Counted from the stretch's first letter, positions 17,075-26,224 are shown. The stretch is DNA of 64,000 bases from Winogradskyella endarachnes (GCF_009741275.1 NZ_WOWS01000002.1:62001-126000); one strand, 5' to 3'. A program made the numbers and translations. The notes: generated by a model from the letters alone, not told the origin.

Positions 17075-19095
17075 TTTTTTAATTCTTTTATGTAATTATA
17101 TGTAGCGTATTGGGCTCTTATGTCTTTGTTAGTAGATGAGACATAAATATTGTTTTGCTGTTTATCTATACGTCTAGCTTTAGTATTATCATTAAGTTGT
17201 AATGTAATAATATCTCTAATAGTTTTATGAATATCAGCATCTAGTATTGGTGTTAAAACTTCAATACGATGATTTAAATTTCTTGTCATCCAATCGGCAG
17301 AGCCAATGTACATTACCTCTTTTTTGTTATTACCAAAAATATAAACTCTACTGTGTTCTAAATAACGATCTACTATACTGGTTATGGTTATATTTTCACT
17401 CTGATTTTTTATACCAGGTATTAGGCAACAAATACCTCTTACAATTAGTTTAATCTGCACACCAGCATTACTTGCTTGGTATAATTTTGAAATTAATTTT
17501 TTATCCTCTAGACTATTCATCTTTAAAATAATATAAGCGTTATTACCATTTTTAGCTATATCTATTTCATTCTGAATTAAATTTTCAAACGTTTGTCTGG
17601 TTTTAAATGGTGATACTACAACCAGTTTTGTTTTAGGTATAATTGTAATGCCTTGTAACACTAAAAATACCTTATTAATGTCTTTAGTGATTTTTTTATT
17701 GGCGGTAATTAAACTAAAATCACTGTAAATTTTAGACGTTTTTTCGTTGAAATTACCAGTACTTATTAAAGCGTATCTTTTGGTTTTATCTTCTATTTCC
17801 CTTTCTATATAAATAATTTTAGAATGTACTTTTATTTCGGCATAACTATAAATTACAGTAGCGCCATTTTCTTTAAAAATTTGTCCCCATTTTATATTAT
17901 TTTCCTCGTCAAACCTGGCTTTAACTTCAATAAAAATAATTACGTTCTTACCATTTTTGGCCGCTTTTGCAAGGGCTGTGTTTAACCGAGATTCATCAGC
18001 TAAGCGATACATTGTCATTTTAATTGTGCTCACTGTTGGGTCATTAGCTGCTGTTTCTAATAATTGTATTACAGGTGTAAAGGAATGATAAGGGTAATGA
18101 AGTAGTTGGTCTTTTTCATCTATAACATCAAAAATATAATTTGCTTTAGATAATTTTGAATGTTCAATTTGTTTAAAAATAGGATATGAGAAATCTTTAT
18201 CCGTAGGATTAGGAAAACTGTAAAAATCCTTAAAGTTGTGATAATTACCACCCAAAATGAAATCTGCAATAGATACATCTAACAAGGTTTTTAATGACTC
18301 TCGTTCTTTTTTTGGCATTTCTGAATCAATGAGAATACGGGTTGGTTGACCTGTTTCTCTATTTGGTAAAGATGCTTTTATCTTTTTCATTAAATCACCA
18401 GAAAACTCGTCTTCTATATAAAGTTCTGCATCTCTAGAAATTTTTATTGCGTAATAGGTTACATCTTCATTAAAAGCATTAGAAAGGGCGTGTCTTAATA
18501 TATCATCTATAAAGGTTATAAAGTGATTGCCATTTTCTTCTGGAAATGAAAAAAATCGCGATTCACTTTTAGGTATTTTTATTAACTGAAATTTACGTTC
18601 TAAAAACGCTACTAAATACGAATTTTCATTTTCTACAAAAACTGATGCGTCTAAACTGTAAAAGCTACTTTCTAAATTTAGTTGAGAGATAAGTTGATTT
18701 TCAAAATAATCTAAAGCTATTTGTTGTTGACTTGTCGAAAACTGATTGTGATTAATAAGATGAATATTCTCAGCTTTTAAATCTGGTATAATTTGTTCTT
18801 TAAAAATTTTACCAAATTCTTGTTGTTGAATATCAACCTGTTTATTTATTTCTTTTAAAACTTTATTTGGTTTAGTAATTAGCTTTTTTCGAAATGGTTT
18901 CTTTAGGTTTTTAATTTGCCTTATATCGGAAACTCTAACTTTATAAAACTCATCTAAATTTGAAGAAAAAATAGACAAAAATTTTATGCGCTCGTATAAA
19001 GGGTTTCGTTTGTCTGAAGCCTCTTGTAATACTCTGTGGTTAAATCTTAACCATGATAAATCTCTGTGGAATACCTTAGAATTGTACAATTTCAT
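17071..19095 (-). CDS. ppk1: Polyphosphate kinase 1
   Basis: 674 residues, normal PPK1 length. It reversibly makes polyphosphate from ATP. The N-terminal domain shows RDLSWLRFNHRVLQEA and LSIFSSNLDEFYKVRV; the head domain DFYSFPNPT; the C-terminal phospholipase D-like domains carry TMYRLADESRL, IEVKARFDEENNI, and the phospho-acceptor His424 in IKVHSKI, followed by YALISTGNFNEKTSKIYSDFSL and YIGSADWMTRNLNHRIEVLTPI. All key blocks are present. The stop codons of ppk1 and the App1-like gene overlap by 3 nt, and a phosphatase of the PAP2 type lies upstream. Confidence 0.95.
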   Translation of the reverse strand: MKLYNSKVFHRDLSWLRFNHRVLQEASDKRNPLYERIKFLSIFSSNLDEFYKVRVSDIRQIKNLKKPFRKKLITKPNKVLKEINKQVDIQQQEFGKIFKEQIIPDLKAENIHLINHNQFSTSQQQIALDYFENQLISQLNLESSFYSLDASVFVENENSYLVAFLERKFQLIKIPKSESRFFSFPEENGNHFITFIDDILRHALSNAFNEDVTYYAIKISRDAELYIEDEFSGDLMKKIKASLPNRETGQPTRILIDSEMPKKERESLKTLLDVSIADFILGGNYHNFKDFYSFPNPTDKDFSYPIFKQIEHSKLSKANYIFDVIDEKDQLLHYPYHSFTPVIQLLETAANDPTVSTIKMTMYRLADESRLNTALAKAAKNGKNVIIFIEVKARFDEENNIKWGQIFKENGATVIYSYAEIKVHSKIIYIEREIEDKTKRYALISTGNFNEKTSKIYSDFSLITANKKITKDINKVFLVLQGITIIPKTKLVVVSPFKTRQTFENLIQNEIDIAKNGNNAYIILKMNSLEDKKLISKLYQASNAGVQIKLIVRGICCLIPGIKNQSENITITSIVDRYLEHSRVYIFGNNKKEVMYIGSADWMTRNLNHRIEVLTPILDADIHKTIRDIITLQLNDNTKARRIDKQQNNIYVSSTNKDIRAQYATYNYIKELKN

Positions 19096-19220
19096 AACTG
19101 TAAAAATAAAGTTATAAAAATGAAGTGTTGTTAGCTAAATGCTAAGTTTTAAAAACCAGCTGTTAACTCATTTACTTATTAGTAAAAGTTTAAATTTATT
19201 ACAATAATTTTAATATGATA

Positions 19221-20048
19221 TTAAAATGTGCCGACAACACCAATAGTGCCTGCTCCCATTTTTAGTCGCCAAGAGATTTGTTTTGGCTCTTGAAACTCGT
19301 ACCGATTTGTTTTTCTTAAAAAGTTATCAATACCATCCGTAATAACTATGCTAATAGCCATACCAAAACCAACATCAGATATCCAATGTGCGTTTTCCCA
19401 TAATCTAGAAATAGGTGCAATAGAACCAACAGCATAAATTCCGGCTTTTACCCAGAAATTATTAAACTGTTTCGCTATAGCATGTGCCATTGAAAACGAT
19501 AAAATAGAGTGACCAGAAGGAAAAGAATGGTAACCAGGTAAATTACTAAACATTTTAAAACTATTGTGGTCACCTTCGTTTGGTCGAGCTCTGCCAACAG
19601 CCGTTTTTGTAATAGTTTGAAATAACCCAGAAGCAACAGCAGAAGACAAAATTAAAACACCTGTATATCTTACTTTTTCGTTTTTGGTAAGCAAACCAAA
19701 ACCATATACACCTGCAGATACCATAAAGAAATTTTGGGGGCTTCCAAAATACCACCCAAAATCTTTTAATACTACAGGTACATCTTCGGCTTGTTTAGAG
19801 AAATAACGCTGAGCTTCATTGTCTGATAAATACAATAAACTTGTGCCTGCAATAAAACTACCAGCAGTAATAAAATCTTTTTTTTGCCATCTTAAAGGTT
19901 GCGTATAAGCATTACCAACACTTTTTATAACTGAGATTCCGTCGTATTTAAAATTGTTCCATATTCTTTTACCAGCAGAAATAGAGTCGTTTTGTGACTG
20001 TATGTTAAATGTAAATAATAATGCTAAAGCAAATAAAAAATATTTCAA
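19221..20048 (-). CDS. Exported PAP2 family phosphatase
   Basis: 275 residues with a signal peptide (FTFNIQSQ). The acid phosphatase/PAP2 triad is complete: KTAVGRARP, then FPSGHSILSFSMAHA, then SRLWENAHWISDVGFG. Several hydrophobic segments place the active site at the periplasmic face of a membrane. Members act on lipid phosphates such as phosphatidate, undecaprenyl pyrophosphate or lipid A phosphates; which one applies here cannot be told. The C-terminus (LKMGAGTIGVVGTF) is a short beta-like tail. Confidence 0.9.
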   Translation of the reverse strand: MKYFLFALALLFTFNIQSQNDSISAGKRIWNNFKYDGISVIKSVGNAYTQPLRWQKKDFITAGSFIAGTSLLYLSDNEAQRYFSKQAEDVPVVLKDFGWYFGSPQNFFMVSAGVYGFGLLTKNEKVRYTGVLILSSAVASGLFQTITKTAVGRARPNEGDHNSFKMFSNLPGYHSFPSGHSILSFSMAHAIAKQFNNFWVKAGIYAVGSIAPISRLWENAHWISDVGFGMAISIVITDGIDNFLRKTNRYEFQEPKQISWRLKMGAGTIGVVGTF

Positions 20049-20078
20049 ATTTAAGGGTAATAGTTAAAGATTTTAATT

Positions 20079-20693
20079 TTAAAATAAACCATTAATTTCA
20101 GCATCAATTCTGTTGATTATGTCTCCTAAGTCTTCAGGATTGGCAACAAAATCTAAATTATCTACATCTATAATTAATAAGTTGCCTTTATCGTATTTTG
20201 TAATCCAAGCTTCATAACGTTCGTTTAATCGGCTTAAATAATCGATACTGATTGTGTTTTCGTAATCGCGTCCTCTTTTATGGATTTGTGCCACTAAATT
20301 AGGAATAGAACTACGTAAATAAATAAGTAAATCTGGTCCTTTTACAAAAGATTCCATTAACTCAAATAAAGACGAATAATTTTCAAAATCGCGATTGGTC
20401 ATTAAACCCATAGCATGAAGGTTTGGAGCAAAGATGTGCGCATCTTCATAGATAGTTCTATCTTGAATGATGTCTTTTCCGCTATCATGGATTTGATTAA
20501 CTTGTCTAAATCTACTATTTAAAAAATAAACTTGCAGGTTAAAACTCCAGCGCTCCATCTGATTGTAAAAATCATCTAGGTAAGGATTGTCTACTACATC
20601 TTCTAACTGTGCTTCCCACTTAAAATGTTTGGCTAGTAATTTTGTAAGCGTAGTTTTTCCAGCTCCTATATTTCCTGCAACAGCAACATGCAT
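20079..20693 (-). CDS. Deoxynucleoside kinase (dAK/dGK-type)
   Basis: 204 residues. The P-loop GNIGAGKTT is at residues 7-15, followed by LEDVVDNPYLDDFY with the substrate Glu, FNLQVYFLNSRFRQV, the DRTIYEDAHIFA motif and a lid-region RGRDYE. This is the deoxyadenosine/deoxyguanosine kinase group of bacterial dNKs, which phosphorylates salvaged deoxynucleosides. The upstream end of the next gene on the same strand (stop at 20697-20699) is 3 nt away, so the two are translated together. Confidence 0.92.
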   Translation of the reverse strand: MHVAVAGNIGAGKTTLTKLLAKHFKWEAQLEDVVDNPYLDDFYNQMERWSFNLQVYFLNSRFRQVNQIHDSGKDIIQDRTIYEDAHIFAPNLHAMGLMTNRDFENYSSLFELMESFVKGPDLLIYLRSSIPNLVAQIHKRGRDYENTISIDYLSRLNERYEAWITKYDKGNLLIIDVDNLDFVANPEDLGDIINRIDAEINGLF

Positions 20694-20696
20694 AAT

Positions 20697-21497
20697 CTAT
20701 TCTATTTTTAGTTGGTAATGACGAAGTAAATTTTCGTGGTAAAGATACACTGTTTCGTTGGTTACCAAAAACTGATTTATTAACATTTTTGGATGTTTAA
20801 TAGGTAATATTTCTGTTTGGTTTTTTTTTAAGATGAACAAGGAATCTTCTTTTTTTAAAACCAAATGCGCTTCGTTAAATGTTAAACTTTCGTAACCTTT
20901 ATTTTTCAGTTTCCTAATTAAGCTTCCAAAATAATTATAGATATAAAGATAGTTTTCAGTGAGTAAGAAGCTATAATTATAATCACTTTTTAAATCTAAA
21001 ACTTTAGACTGTACAGGTACTGTTTTTAGTTTGGTTTTATTTGAAGCATAATCGTATAATTCTAAATATTGAAAATCTTCATTAAATAACCAAAGCGTAT
21101 TGTTATAGCCAGAAGATACAAACGATACGTTTTTGTAGGTTGTATTAGAATTAAAGTCAATTTTTGAAATCTCAGCCAAGCGATTATCTAAAATTATAAC
21201 CGTATTAAAATCTTTGTAGAACAGATTTATTTTTAAAGGATTAAATGTATTTGCAGATGTAATTTCCCCTAACTGAAAATTAGAATAACTAATAGTGGTG
21301 TCCTTTGTTTTTTTATTGAAGGTGTTATTTTCCGTTGCGTAATAAAAGGTTTTATAATTATCTATTCCAAAAATAGACTTCGCTTTTATAATAGTAGAAT
21401 CTTTTAAAGTCGCTGTAGCTGTAATGGGTGGTTGGTTTTTTTCTTGCGTAAAGCCTAAAAAACTAGAAATTAAAAATAAAAGAAAAAGCTTTTGCAT
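20697..21497 (-). CDS. Secreted protein of unknown function, beta-propeller-like
   Basis: 266 residues. A signal peptide (LFLLFLISSFLGFTQ) is clear. The mature chain is made of short beta-prone stretches with Tyr, Asn and Lys, e.g. FVSSGYNNTLWLFNEDFQYLELYDY and SFLLTENYLYIYNYFGSLIRKL, which recall WD/YVTN-like propeller blades. I recall similar proteins placed next to deoxynucleoside kinase in flavobacteria, but no function is known to me. Its stop is 3 nt before the kinase start. It is probably periplasmic or surface-exposed. Confidence 0.75.
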   Translation of the reverse strand: MQKLFLLFLISSFLGFTQEKNQPPITATATLKDSTIIKAKSIFGIDNYKTFYYATENNTFNKKTKDTTISYSNFQLGEITSANTFNPLKINLFYKDFNTVIILDNRLAEISKIDFNSNTTYKNVSFVSSGYNNTLWLFNEDFQYLELYDYASNKTKLKTVPVQSKVLDLKSDYNYSFLLTENYLYIYNYFGSLIRKLKNKGYESLTFNEAHLVLKKEDSLFILKKNQTEILPIKHPKMLINQFLVTNETVYLYHENLLRHYQLKIE

Positions 21498-21593
21498 ACA
21501 GGTTTACCACTTTAGACTGAAAAATACAAAATTGTATGAATTTATAACGCTTAAGGATTGCAGTAATTTTAAAAACGAACAGATTTAATAAAA

Positions 21594-22277
21594 TTATTCC
21601 GTTAATTTATAACCAAACCCACGTACATTAATAATCTGAATGTTTTTGTCCTTTTGTAATTTTTTACGGAGTTTACTAATGAAAACATCCATGCTTCTGG
21701 CAGTAAAAAAATCATCGGTTCCCCAAAGCTTATTCAATATTAAAGAACGGTCTAAAACCTGATTTTTATTTTTTATAAGATGAAATAATAGATGTGCTTC
21801 TCTGTGTGTAAGTTGCACGGATGCCTCATCCATAAAGCTTAATTGTTGTTTAGGAAAATCGAAAGTGAAGTGACCAAGCGTCATAATCTCAGACGCTTTT
21901 TGTGTTTTAGTTCTATCTATTAAATTATGCACTCTAACAATAAGCTCTTCCATGCTAAACGGTTTTTTAAGGTAGTCATTTCCACCAATAGAAAAACCTT
22001 CAACCACATCTGTAGTTTGAGATTTTGCAGTTAAAAATATAATCGGAATTGTATCATCAGTAGCCCTTATTTCTTTTGCTAGAGTAAAACCATCCTTTTT
22101 TGGCATCATTACATCCAAGACTAAAATATCTGGAGATTCAGATTTATATTTTTCAAATGCTTTTTCACCATTATCACAAAGTATTACTTCAAAATCTCTG
22201 GTTTCAAGACTTTCTTTTATAATTTGCCCTAATGCGGCTTCGTCTTCGGCCAATAATAGTTTAATGTTTTTAGACAT
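21594..22277 (-). CDS. OmpR-family response regulator
   Basis: 227 residues. The receiver domain has the acidic pocket Glu11/Asp12, phospho-acceptor Asp55 in LVLDVMMPKKDG, and Lys in FLTAKSQ and GNDYLKKPF. The winged-helix DNA-binding domain follows (LTHREAHLLFHLIKN, FFTARSMDVFISKLRKKL, GFGYKLTE). Its start overlaps the histidine kinase gene by 8 bp, so they form one operon. Likely binding sites are the GTTAACACT-like boxes at 23861-23886, upstream of the operon and of the divergent GLPGLI genes. Confidence 0.95.
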   Translation of the reverse strand: MSKNIKLLLAEDEAALGQIIKESLETRDFEVILCDNGEKAFEKYKSESPDILVLDVMMPKKDGFTLAKEIRATDDTIPIIFLTAKSQTTDVVEGFSIGGNDYLKKPFSMEELIVRVHNLIDRTKTQKASEIMTLGHFTFDFPKQQLSFMDEASVQLTHREAHLLFHLIKNKNQVLDRSLILNKLWGTDDFFTARSMDVFISKLRKKLQKDKNIQIINVRGFGYKLTE

Positions 22278-23820
22278 TGGGTAGTGTGATTTTAAAAGTG
22301 GTTAAATTATTATTTAAATCTAAACTTATAGAGCCATTATGTTTTTCTATTATTGTTTTGGTGTAGTATAGACCAATACCAAAACCTTTTACATCGTGTT
22401 TGTTGCCTTTTGGTACACGATAAAACTTATCGAAAATTTGTTCTTTATTGGTTTTGGTTAAACTGGTTCCGTTATCAGATATTAAAATTGTGCAATTAGT
22501 TTTATTCGCCTTTAACGCAACTGTAATTTCTTTTCCACCATATTTTATAGCATTATCAAAAATGTTATTTAAAGCGTTTTCAATATGAAATATATCTGCA
22601 TTAATAATTATATTTTCTAGCTGAAAATTACTGTTTATTGTTTTTTCTAAAAATTGTACTTTATAGCGATGGGTTAGCGCTAAAAGCAATTCAGATAGGT
22701 TAATTTTTTCTTTTTTTAAGTCTAAATTATTACTGTCTAAGGTTGCTGTTTCAAGTATTTTTTCAACCATAACATTTAGTTTTTCTAATTGTTCCGATGA
22801 CATTTTGAGGTACTTCTTAGTCTTCTCCTTGTCTTCAATGGCATTAAAATTATTTATACTTTCTAACGCTGCACTTATGGTAGCTATTGGCGTTTTAAAT
22901 TCGTGTGTGATATTACTAATAAGGTCATTTTTTACTTCGGCTAGTTGCTTTTGATCTCGTATAATTTTTAATAGAAAGAACAGACAGCTTATTACGGCTA
23001 AAACGAGTAGTGTTGATACGAGAATACCTCCCAGACTTCGTTTTAAAATAGTTATAGTTTCATTGCTAAAACTAATATATAAAGTACTCCTTTTTGGTAA
23101 AAATGTAGATTTGGAGGTTGTGCTTAATTTCTCTGGAGGAATTTTAACTGAGTCTAGCTTAGTTTTAGTGGCATCATAAAAATGTAAATTGTAATTTAGA
23201 TAAAGTTTCTTACGTAATAATTCTATGTTTACTAAGCTATCTATTTCAACCAAATCTAGACTGTCGTTATTAATGGAAACCACAATTTTAGAAGTTAATA
23301 CTTCAAACTCAGAAGCATCTTCTATTTTAATACTATCTATTTTATTTTTAAACGGAAACACTTTAATTGAATCTTTGGCCTTTTCCTTTGCATTAGTATT
23401 GAAGTTAAAGTCTTTAATTTTTATTGGCTTTAATTTTCGGTCTATAACATCAGACATTGAATCTGCACTAAAGCCAGTCATTATGGTTACGCCTTTAATA
23501 GCATTGGCATCTAAGCTGTCTAAATCTTTAATATCAAAGGAGTCTTTGTCTATGGTTTTAAAGAAATTTTCTAGTTTTCCGCCTTCCTTAAATGCATTTT
23601 TTTGCTGGTCACCTTCTAGAAAAACACCAATAGTTGTTCTCTCTGCTAAAGCAGCATAGTAATCGTCAACAGCTTTGTCTAAGCTAACTTGTACATCATT
23701 GATTAACTGTTGTTTATTGGCTTGGTAATTCTTGAAGTTCCAATATATTTGTATACAAATAGTTGTCATAATTAATGCAACTATGGCGTATAAAATCCAT
23801 TTGTGAGTTTTAGCATTCAT
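22270..23820 (-). CDS. Membrane sensor histidine kinase
   Basis: 516 residues. One membrane segment is at about 11-27 and another near 265-285, enclosing a periplasmic sensor domain of about 235 residues rich in Lys, Asp and Ser, with no family I can name. The kinase core follows: H-box NITHEFKTPIA with His306, N-box LNNIFDNAIKYGG, G-box DNGTS and FGIGLYYT. It should phosphorylate the response regulator encoded downstream with an 8-bp overlap. A -7 element TACATTTG ends only 4 nt before the ATG, so the message may be leaderless. Confidence 0.95.
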   Translation of the reverse strand: MNAKTHKWILYAIVALIMTTICIQIYWNFKNYQANKQQLINDVQVSLDKAVDDYYAALAERTTIGVFLEGDQQKNAFKEGGKLENFFKTIDKDSFDIKDLDSLDANAIKGVTIMTGFSADSMSDVIDRKLKPIKIKDFNFNTNAKEKAKDSIKVFPFKNKIDSIKIEDASEFEVLTSKIVVSINNDSLDLVEIDSLVNIELLRKKLYLNYNLHFYDATKTKLDSVKIPPEKLSTTSKSTFLPKRSTLYISFSNETITILKRSLGGILVSTLLVLAVISCLFFLLKIIRDQKQLAEVKNDLISNITHEFKTPIATISAALESINNFNAIEDKEKTKKYLKMSSEQLEKLNVMVEKILETATLDSNNLDLKKEKINLSELLLALTHRYKVQFLEKTINSNFQLENIIINADIFHIENALNNIFDNAIKYGGKEITVALKANKTNCTILISDNGTSLTKTNKEQIFDKFYRVPKGNKHDVKGFGIGLYYTKTIIEKHNGSISLDLNNNLTTFKITLPNV

Positions 23821-23824
23821 GTTT

Positions 23825-23853
23825 CAAATGTAAATCTAAAAATCAAGTTACAA
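23825..23853 (-). promoter_or_regulatory. Promoter of the two-component operon
   Basis: Minus strand: TTG (23853-23851), 18 nt, then TACATTTG (23832-23825), a perfect -7. Transcription would begin at about 23820, which is the first base of the kinase start codon. Confidence 0.55.
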
Positions 23854-23860
23854 TAAATGG

Positions 23861-23886
23861 GTTAACACTCGTTAACACTTGTTAAC
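23861..23886. promoter_or_regulatory. Three tandem GTTAAC boxes at 10-bp spacing, probable response-regulator binding array
   Basis: GTTAACACTC, GTTAACACTT and GTTAACTAAA follow one another at 23861, 23871 and 23881, exactly one helical turn apart. The array lies between the divergent two-component operon and the GLPGLI/barrel operon, directly upstream of the predicted -33 of the kinase promoter. That is where OmpR-family activators typically bind direct repeats. Confidence 0.65.
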
Positions 23887-23945
23887 TAAAATAATAATTG
23901 GTAGTGGTGATATTTGTGATGTATTAATCAATAAAAAGAACAGTT

Positions 23946-24320
23946 ATGTTTAAAAATGTATTCTTATGCTTTACTCTATTGGTGGCTACTTTTGGGTATT
24001 CGCAATCGCAAAACAATGAAACTTTAACAAAACCATCACAAACAATAATTACTAATGTAGATATTGTGGTAGAGGTAGATTCTGCTGCAGATATAGAAAA
24101 GACCTTTAAGGTAGAAGACATTAAAAAAATTATTGAATCATCTGAGAAAAATGAGACTATAACATTTAAAATTGTTTGCCAAGGGAATCAAGATTCTGCG
24201 GAAAAAGACTCTAAAATGACTTACAAGGTAGAAGGTAATACAAATTATCCCAATGAATTCTTAAACTTAATAACTAATGTAAGGGCATCTGCTATTAAAT
24301 TTTATAACAACAAAATCTAA
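23946..24320 (+). CDS. Small secreted protein of unknown function
   Basis: 124 residues with a signal peptide ending near FGYSQSQ. The mature protein of about 100 residues is acidic in the first half (VDIVVEVDSAADIEKTF) and has the pattern EDIKKIIESSEKNETITFKIVCQ, with one cysteine. No family recognised. It is the first gene after the boxed intergenic region and lies 11 nt before a GLPGLI gene, so it probably shares the regulation of that operon and acts in the periplasm. Confidence 0.75.
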   Translation: MFKNVFLCFTLLVATFGYSQSQNNETLTKPSQTIITNVDIVVEVDSAADIEKTFKVEDIKKIIESSEKNETITFKIVCQGNQDSAEKDSKMTYKVEGNTNYPNEFLNLITNVRASAIKFYNNKI

Positions 24321-24331
24321 ATTTTAAAATT

Positions 24332-25183
24332 ATGAAAAAACAACTACTATCATTCATAGGTGTATTTATGCTTTTAGTAACTGGTGTCAGTGCCCAAGAT
24401 TTTCAAGGTATAGCAACTTACAAAACGCAACGTAAAATTGATATTAAAATGGATAGTACCAAAGTGAATGATGCTATGCAAACAAAAATGTTGGAGATGA
24501 TGAAGAAGCAATTTCAGAAAACATACACACTAACTTTTGATAAAACGTCTTCTTTATATAAACAAGAAGCAGAATTAGATAAACCACAAATTGGTGGAGA
24601 AATTATGATGTCTTTTGGTAATAGCGGAGACGATGTTTTTTATAAAAACATAAAAGACAAAAAGTATATAGACCAAAAGGAAACTATGGGTAAAAAATTT
24701 TTAATTAAAGATTCTATAGTAGCCATAGATTGGAAACTAGAAAAAGATACTAAACATATTGGCGAGTACATGTGTTTTAAAGCGACTTATACAAAACAAG
24801 TGCCTAAAAGAAATTTTAACTTTAGCAGTAATTCTAATAAAAAGGACGATGCTGAGGAAGAAGAAAAAGAACCAGAAATGACTGAGCGTACCATAACGGC
24901 TTGGTACACGCCTCAAATACCAGTAAGTAATGGACCTGCAAAGTATCAAGGTTTACCTGGTTTAATTTTAGAAATTCACGATGGCACATTAACCGTAATT
25001 TGTAGCCAAATTGTGATTAACCCAGAAGAAAAAGTTGAAATTGTTGAGCCAGCAAAAGGCAAGGAAGTTAGCCAAGAAGAATACGATGATATTATGGATA
25101 AAAAGACCAAGGAAATGATGGAGCGTTATGCGCCTCGCAAAGGTTCTAAAGGGGAAGGCTTTAGTATTACAATTGGAGGATAA
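24332..25183 (+). CDS. GLPGLI family protein (first paralogue)
   Basis: 283 residues. Signal peptide LVTGVSAQ, then DFQGIATY, LTFDKTSSLYKQE, and the name-giving YQGLPGLILEI after AWYTPQIPVSNGP. The GLPGLI family is specific to Bacteroidota, exported, and without known function. A Lys/Glu-rich insert (KKDDAEEEEKEPEM) lies in the middle. It is clearly paralogous to the next gene. Neighbours are a small secreted protein, a second GLPGLI protein and a TonB-type barrel, a recurring flavobacterial arrangement. Confidence 0.92.
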   Translation: MKKQLLSFIGVFMLLVTGVSAQDFQGIATYKTQRKIDIKMDSTKVNDAMQTKMLEMMKKQFQKTYTLTFDKTSSLYKQEAELDKPQIGGEIMMSFGNSGDDVFYKNIKDKKYIDQKETMGKKFLIKDSIVAIDWKLEKDTKHIGEYMCFKATYTKQVPKRNFNFSSNSNKKDDAEEEEKEPEMTERTITAWYTPQIPVSNGPAKYQGLPGLILEIHDGTLTVICSQIVINPEEKVEIVEPAKGKEVSQEEYDDIMDKKTKEMMERYAPRKGSKGEGFSITIGG

Positions 25184-25188
25184 TTTTC

Positions 25189-25205
25189 TTAACATAAGTT
25201 TAACA
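25189..25205 (+). promoter_or_regulatory. Pair of TTAACA words 11 bp apart before the second GLPGLI gene
   Basis: TTAACA occurs at 25189-25194 and 25200-25205, sharing its core with the GTTAACACT boxes upstream. It may be a weaker site for the same regulator, or chance in AT-rich DNA. Confidence 0.25.
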
Positions 25206-25297
25206 AGCTGACATTTTACTTTTCTTCATCTCTAAAGTCTTATCTATTGTAAGATTAACTAAATTCGTTTAGGAGTTTAAACAACATCGATAAAAAC

Positions 25298-26206
25298 ATG
25301 AAGAAATTACCATTAAAAATTGCATTTCTATTAACTGTCTTTTTTACAAGTTTCAATGCATTTTCTCAAGATTTTCAAGGCAAAGCGTATTACCAATCTA
25401 AAACTACAGTGGATTTAGATGAATTTGGAGGAAGAGATATGAGTCCTGAAAGAAAAAAGCAAATTCAAGAACGTATGAAGAACTTTTTAGAAAAAGAATA
25501 CGTGCTTACATTTAACCAAGCAGAATCTATTTATAAAGAAGAGGAGAAATTAGAAGCTCCTGGAGGAGGAAGAGGATTTCGTTTTGGTTCTAGTTTATCC
25601 AGTGGTCCAAAATATAAAAATGTAAAGACTAAGGAGGTTATTACGGATCAAGAATTTTTTGGTAAACAGTTTTTAATTGTAGATGAGTTAAAAGCTTTAG
25701 AATGGAAAATGGGTACAGAGACCAAACAAATTGGTCAGTACACATGTTTTAAAGCAACAGCAACGACTACGTCTGATGCATTTGATATTACTAGCTTTAG
25801 AAGACCAGGAAGGGGTAGAGGTAATGATAGAGAAGAAGATAAGAAGGAAAAGGATAGTTTAGGGAGCAAAACCAAAGGAGATAAAGAAAATCCAGAAGTT
25901 AAAGAACCAAAAATAATAGAAGTTGTAGCATGGTATTCCCCACAAATACCCGTAAATCAAGGGCCTGATGGATATTGGGGATTGCCAGGATTAATTTTAG
26001 AAATTAATGCCGATCGTACAACAATTTTATGTACAAAGATTGTTTTAAACCCTGAAGAAAAAGAAGAGATAGAGAAACCTAAAAAAGGAGATAAAGTAAC
26101 ACAAGCAGAGTACACAGAAATTGTTACCAAAAAGATGGAAGAAATGAGAGAGATGTATGGTGGACGAGGACGAGGTGGACGAGGTGGCGGACGTGGACGA
26201 AATTAA
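25298..26206 (+). CDS. GLPGLI family protein (second paralogue, Arg-Gly-rich tail)
   Basis: 302 residues. Signal peptide ending at NAFSQ, DFQGKAYY, LTFNQAESIYKEEE, and WGLPGLILEIN after AWYSPQIPVNQGP mark the GLPGLI family. It aligns with the preceding gene along its length, so it is a duplication. Two features differ: a charged insert with RRPGRGRGNDREEDKKEKD, and a C-terminus of Arg-Gly repeats (YGGRGRGGRGGGRGRN). Function is unknown. The 114-nt gap before it may hold its own regulatory site. Confidence 0.92.
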   Translation: MKKLPLKIAFLLTVFFTSFNAFSQDFQGKAYYQSKTTVDLDEFGGRDMSPERKKQIQERMKNFLEKEYVLTFNQAESIYKEEEKLEAPGGGRGFRFGSSLSSGPKYKNVKTKEVITDQEFFGKQFLIVDELKALEWKMGTETKQIGQYTCFKATATTTSDAFDITSFRRPGRGRGNDREEDKKEKDSLGSKTKGDKENPEVKEPKIIEVVAWYSPQIPVNQGPDGYWGLPGLILEINADRTTILCTKIVLNPEEKEEIEKPKKGDKVTQAEYTEIVTKKMEEMREMYGGRGRGGRGGGRGRN

Positions 26207-26216
26207 TCCATAACAA

Positions 26217-26224
26217 TATTTTTG
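26217..26224 (+). promoter_or_regulatory. -7 element upstream of the TonB-type barrel gene
   Basis: TATTTTTG matches TAnnTTTG perfectly and lies 80 nt before the ATG; no good -33 TTG is visible. It may give the barrel gene an extra promoter inside the operon. Confidence 0.35.
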
